DNA of 23,666 nt. It comes from JAHFUI01 sp041485905. GTDB taxonomy: Bacteria > Acidobacteriota > Vicinamibacteria > Vicinamibacterales > CAVVIG01. How positions within the stretch are numbered: the first letter of the stretch is position 1; every line of letters starts with the position of its first letter. Below the pieces are notes generated by a model. That model saw nothing but the letters and a program-made list of their open reading frames with translations, was not told where the DNA came from and did no database searches. Shown here one piece after another: positions 20,669 to 23,666 of the stretch. The translations under genes and the position numbers were made by a program. Location of the stretch: contig JBGPKK010000061.1 of assembly GCA_041485905.1 (NCBI GenBank), forward strand, positions 1-23,666, read 5' to 3'.

Positions 20669-22531
20669 CTACCTGCCGTCGACCGAGAACGCGAGCAACA
20701 CGTTGCCCGGCATTCCGCCGGCTGTGTGATAACCCGAGTTGAAGACGAGAAGACCGCCGCCGATGGCCGGGCCTGGACCGTCCAGCGATCCGCCGCGGCC
20801 GGGGACGCCGTTGACAGTATCAAACGGACGAACCGTGTCGAAGTCCCAGATGATGGCGCCGTCTGCCGTGGCATAGGCGCGCATGTGGCCATCGACCGAC
20901 CCGGAAAACGCGACGCCAGGCAGCGCGCTGACCGCCGCCGACTGCGCGGGACTGCAGCGAGGCCGTTCGCCGCACCCTGGCGGCGCCGTATACCAGACCT
21001 TCTCACCGGTATCCAAGCGGAGGGCGAAGATGCCGCCGCCGCGTTTGGGATCGGCGTCGGTGAAGGTGCTGTAATTCAGCATGATGCGGCCGATGTCGGA
21101 CACCGCCACGTACACGTTGGACCGATCGGCGGCAGAGCCCCACTGCACGCCGCCCATGGTTCCGCCCTGCCCGACGCGTGCCTGCCAGATCACTTCGCCC
21201 TGCTTGTCGGGATCGATCGCGTGCACCATGCCAGATTTCTGGCCCGCGACGAGCGCCCGCCTGCCGCTGGCGAGCGTCACGAGCATCGGCGACGCGCTGA
21301 AGTCGAAGTCGGGCCCGTTGGACGCGGCGCAATTGGTCTTGTCCGGCAGGCGGCATGCGGATACGTAGGCGTCTGTCTCGGTCATCTGCCGCGACCAGAG
21401 AATCTTCCCGCTCTTCAGATCCATCGCAAGGAACGCGTCGCTCATGCGTGACGGGGGATCGCTGTAGTTGTTGCCGGTGGTGACGTACAGGGCGTTGCGC
21501 CTGACATCGATCGCCGGGCTGCTCCAGACCGACCCGCCCGAGGGTCCCCATAACTGGGTGCCGACGGCATTCTTGTGCGTCGGAATGGCCTCCTCGGGAA
21601 TGGTGTAGCTCTTCCAGATCTGCTTGCCCGTGGCGGCGTCCAGTGCGACGACGCTTCCACGGAACTTGCAGCATTCATATGTTGGAGCAGAACCCGCACC
21701 TTCTTCACCGGATGCGACCGGCACATACAGGCGTCCGGCGTGCAAAGTGGGAGAGCCGGTAATCCGCGCGACGGCGAAGTTGTCGACCTTCGTCTTCCAC
21801 AGGAGCGTCCCGGTGATGGCGTCGAGCGCGTACGCGTTCGCGCTACCGTCGCCGAAGAAAGCGGCGTACCGCGGTCCGGACGGGGTCTCGATGCGGCCGA
21901 TGCTGATCGCGGCGCGCATCGCCGCGCCGGTCTCGAAATACCAGTGAATGCAGCCGGTGGCGGCGCTGAGCGCATACACGTTCCCGCCCGCGCTGCCGAC
22001 GAACACGCGGCCGCCGGCGATTGTGGCCTGCGCGTTGGACTGCAAATCGCCGGGAAAGCCGAACGCCCATTTGAGCTTCAGTCGGGGCACATCGGCCGCG
22101 GTGAATCCCGCCATCGCGGCGTCCTGGTACCGGGTGTTCGCGGTGGTGACGCCCCAGCCATTCCAGAGCGCGCCGGACAACAGGTTCGTCGGCTTGGCGC
22201 CCTCGTGTGCCGCGCACATCGCCTGTGCAGAGGGCGTCGTGCTCAACGCGTCAGCGAACGATGTGCCGGCGACAAATTCGGCGATCGCGCGGCGCTCGGC
22301 GGCCGTGCGTCCGGTGGCCATCGAGATCATCAGGCCCGTTTCCATCGCGCTCAGCACCCGCACGGGCGACATCGCGCGAAACGATTCGCGGCTGGGCGCT
22401 CGTGCGGCGCCGGCGTCGTGACACGACGCGCAGTGTCGCTGATAAAGCGTCGCGCCGTCGGATGCAGCGTCCTGCGCAGAGAGCGGTGTGGCGGACGACC
22501 ACAGCAAGACGATATAGATCAGCCGTCTCAT
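20669..22531 (-). CDS. Secreted quinohaemoprotein, PVA dehydrogenase-like with N-terminal cytochrome c domain
   Basis: A 620-residue protein with signal peptide MRRLIYIVLLWSSATPLSAQ. A cytochrome c domain follows, with haem motif CASCH (34-38) and candidate Met ligands at 68 and 71 in GLMISMATGR. From about residue 115 a propeller begins with WNGWGVTTANTRYQDA, LKLKWAFGFPG, GNVYALSAATG, YECCKFRGSVVALDAATGKQIWKSYT and AYATADGAIIWDFDT. This order is that of quinohaemoprotein polyvinyl-alcohol dehydrogenase, which oxidises secondary alcohols and passes electrons to its own haem. The substrate here is unknown. ATG 22531 gives the clean signal peptide; GTG 22549 in the same frame is less likely because the TACTCT box overlaps it. 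It is the first gene of the three-gene operon. Confidence 0.88.
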   Translation of the reverse strand: MRRLIYIVLLWSSATPLSAQDAASDGATLYQRHCASCHDAGAARAPSRESFRAMSPVRVLSAMETGLMISMATGRTAAERRAIAEFVAGTSFADALSTTPSAQAMCAAHEGAKPTNLLSGALWNGWGVTTANTRYQDAAMAGFTAADVPRLKLKWAFGFPGDLQSNAQATIAGGRVFVGSAGGNVYALSAATGCIHWYFETGAAMRAAISIGRIETPSGPRYAAFFGDGSANAYALDAITGTLLWKTKVDNFAVARITGSPTLHAGRLYVPVASGEEGAGSAPTYECCKFRGSVVALDAATGKQIWKSYTIPEEAIPTHKNAVGTQLWGPSGGSVWSSPAIDVRRNALYVTTGNNYSDPPSRMSDAFLAMDLKSGKILWSRQMTETDAYVSACRLPDKTNCAASNGPDFDFSASPMLVTLASGRRALVAGQKSGMVHAIDPDKQGEVIWQARVGQGGTMGGVQWGSAADRSNVYVAVSDIGRIMLNYSTFTDADPKRGGGIFALRLDTGEKVWYTAPPGCGERPRCSPAQSAAVSALPGVAFSGSVDGHMRAYATADGAIIWDFDTVRPFDTVNGVPGRGGSLDGPGPAIGGGLLVFNSGYHTAGGMPGNVLLAFSVDGR

Positions 22532-22539
22532 TTTGGCGG

Positions 22540-22545
22540 AGAGTA
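22540..22545 (-). promoter_or_regulatory. Possible -10 box (TACTCT)
   Basis: On the minus strand TACTCT (22545-22540) ends eight bases before ATG 22531, with no Shine-Dalgarno sequence between them. The -35 region at 17 bases spacing reads GACCAG and falls in the left arm of the octad repeat. Confidence 0.4.
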
Positions 22546-22556
22546 CCACAGAATTT

Positions 22557-22646
22557 GGTCATCTGGTCGTCTGGTCATCTCGTCATTGATTCGACGATTA
22601 GACAATCAACAAGCAGATGACCAGATGACTAGCTGACCAGATGATT
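22557..22646. repeat. Octad-repeat inverted array between divergent genes
   Basis: Four octads (GGTCATCT, GGTCGTCT, GGTCATCT, CGTCATTG; 22557-22588) face four inverted octads (AGATGACC, AGATGACT, AGCTGACC, AGATGATT; 22615-22646), with a 26-base centre. The arrangement is the same as in the array at 1431-1516 but with period 8 and an unrelated motif. It sits between the two divergent -10 boxes (11 bases from one, 7 from the other). Confidence 0.8.
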
Positions 22647-22653
22647 AGCTTGG

Positions 22654-22659
22654 TATCAT
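22654..22659 (+). promoter_or_regulatory. Possible -10 box (TATCAT)
   Basis: TATCAT ends eight bases before ATG 22668. The bases between (CGCCCTCC) do not form a Shine-Dalgarno sequence. The -35 region would fall in the right arm of the octad repeat. Confidence 0.45.
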
Positions 22660-22667
22660 CGCCCTCC

Positions 22668-23666
22668 ATGATTCCCCAGGAACAGTCATCCGGCTCGTGG
22701 CTGTCCGCGATCGGTCTGCGGCTCTCGGCGTGGTTCGAGCACTGGTTTCCCGACGCGTTCTCGCTCGCGTGCATCGCGGTCATCGTCGTCTTTGTGGCGA
22801 CGCTGTTCATGGGCAGCTCTCCGTTTCAGAGCGCGCAGTGGTTCGGCGCGGGGTTCTGGGATCTCGTCGTCTTCACCATGCAGATGGCATTGATCATCCT
22901 GACCGGCTACGCCGTCGCAACCTCTGCGCCCGTCTTTGCCATCATTCGCCGTTTGGCCGGCATCCCGAAGACAGGCCGGGGAGCGGCGGCGTTCGTTGCG
23001 CTGTTCTCGATGTTGTCGTCGCTGCTGTCGTGGAGCTTCAGCCTGATTTTCAGCGCGTTGCTCGCGAGGGAGGTCACCCACCGCGTGCGCGGCGCGGACT
23101 ATCGTGCGGTCGGCGCCGCCGCGTACCTGGGCCTCGGCAGCATCTGGGCGCTGGGACTCTCGTCATCGGCCGCCCTGATCATGGCGGCCCCGGGATCGCT
23201 TCCCGCATCCATTCTGAAAATCAGCGGCGTGATTCCGCTCAGCCAGACGCTCGGCCTCTGGCAGAGCGCCGTGATGGCGCTCGTGCTCGGCGTGTTGTCG
23301 GCCGCGATCTGCTACTACTCCGCTCCCGATGCGGAGCAGGCGCGCGGCATGGCGGAAATGGGTGTCGAGTACCAGGCGACAACCGTCGCGGTCGGCAGGC
23401 CGGAACGACCCGGTGAGTGGCTGGAATACAGCCCGCTGCTCACAATCTTCCTTGGCGGGTGCGGGCTCACTTATCTGGCGCGCGAGGTCGCGGACAAAGG
23501 TCCGTCAATCCTGCTCGACCTCAATCATTTCGTTTTCGCGTTCCTGGTCGCCGGCCTGCTGCTGCACTGGCGGCCTCGCTCGTTCGCACGGGCGATTTCG
23601 GCCGGTGTGCCGTCGGTGGCGGGCGTGCTGATTCAGTACCCGCTGTACGCCGGCATCGTGAAGATG
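22668..23666 (+). CDS. AtoE-like short-chain fatty acid transporter, N-terminal part
   Basis: The frame from ATG 22668 stays open to the end of the window, giving 333 residues of a protein whose family is usually about 440-470 long. It begins MIPQEQSSGSWLSAIGLRLSAWFEHWFPDAFSLACIAVI and has about eight hydrophobic segments so far. GFWDLVVFTMQMALIILTGYAVATS, LLSWSFSLIFSALLAREV and AYLGLGSIWALGLSSSAALIMA are typical of the AtoE family of short-chain fatty acid (acetoacetate, butyrate) transporters of the inner membrane. No transport data can be inferred. It is divergent from the quinohaemoprotein operon. Its link to the hydroxybutyrate-dehydrogenase-like SDR far upstream is only thematic. Confidence 0.88.
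   Translation, partial: MIPQEQSSGSWLSAIGLRLSAWFEHWFPDAFSLACIAVIVVFVATLFMGSSPFQSAQWFGAGFWDLVVFTMQMALIILTGYAVATSAPVFAIIRRLAGIPKTGRGAAAFVALFSMLSSLLSWSFSLIFSALLAREVTHRVRGADYRAVGAAAYLGLGSIWALGLSSSAALIMAAPGSLPASILKISGVIPLSQTLGLWQSAVMALVLGVLSAAICYYSAPDAEQARGMAEMGVEYQATTVAVGRPERPGEWLEYSPLLTIFLGGCGLTYLAREVADKGPSILLDLNHFVFAFLVAGLLLHWRPRSFARAISAGVPSVAGVLIQYPLYAGIVKM

Noticed and set aside
22532..22549. GTG 22549 as start of the quinohaemoprotein
   Set aside because: It adds VVLSAK ahead of a good signal peptide and lies on top of the candidate -10 box; ATG 22531 is preferred.
22697..23416. Plus-strand frame of 239 codons at the right end
   Set aside because: It is a +2 frame shadow of the AtoE-like gene that starts at 22668 and stays open to the window end.

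Overview
The window is high-GC bacterial DNA with densely packed genes, many of them secreted or membrane proteins. The mix of a DUF1501 protein, several secreted beta-propeller quinoproteins, Acidobacteria-style secreted hypothetical proteins and short-period intergenic repeats suggests an Acidobacteriota genome, perhaps Vicinamibacteria. That placement is inference; the window holds no rRNA or other marker gene.

Layout. Bases 1-300 are the 3' end of a DUF1501 gene, followed by a secreted protein of unknown function (370-1428). A small secreted protein (1518-2036, minus) is divergent from an MFS transporter (2098-3399, plus). From 15490 down to 3406 runs a block of eleven minus-strand genes: RbsA-type ATPase, MFS transporter, two RbsC-type permeases, a secreted PQQ-type propeller dehydrogenase, a sugar-binding lipoprotein, a beta-hydroxyacid dehydrogenase, an aldehyde dehydrogenase, an unrecognised 148-residue protein, a metallo-beta-lactamase-fold hydrolase and a 3-hydroxybutyrate-dehydrogenase-like SDR. 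Several junctions overlap by 1-4 bases (TGATG, GTGA, ATGA), so the parts are probably translated together. Divergent from it are a KduD/gluconate-5-dehydrogenase-like SDR (15514-16272) and a YdjM-like membrane hydrolase with a BamE-like tail (16273-17301). Next come a cytochrome-c-like protein with a damaged haem motif (17321-17641) and a second minus-strand operon of three secreted propellers: a PVA-dehydrogenase-like protein with its own cytochrome domain, a quinoprotein glucose-dehydrogenase-like enzyme and a YVTN protein. The window ends inside an AtoE-like short-chain fatty acid transporter.

Working model (inference). The eleven-gene block looks like a catabolic island. A periplasmic quinoprotein may oxidise an alcohol or sugar, a CUT2-type ABC importer plus an MFS carrier bring in sugar or sugar-acid products, and a lactonase-like hydrolase, aldehyde dehydrogenase and two families of hydroxyacid dehydrogenase finish the job. 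The substrate cannot be read from the sequence. No regulator gene is present.

The most unusual non-coding content is of three kinds. Five short-period intergenic arrays (period 7, 8 or 9), three of them with inverted arms, occupy five junctions. Three compact hairpins begin at the stop codon of the preceding gene, two of them with a GTAG head like REP elements. Several transcription-unit first genes have a TANNNT box 6-10 bases before the start codon and no Shine-Dalgarno sequence, which suggests leaderless mRNAs. No gene-free stretch exceeds 140 bases, and no tRNA, rRNA, CRISPR array or transposase gene was seen.
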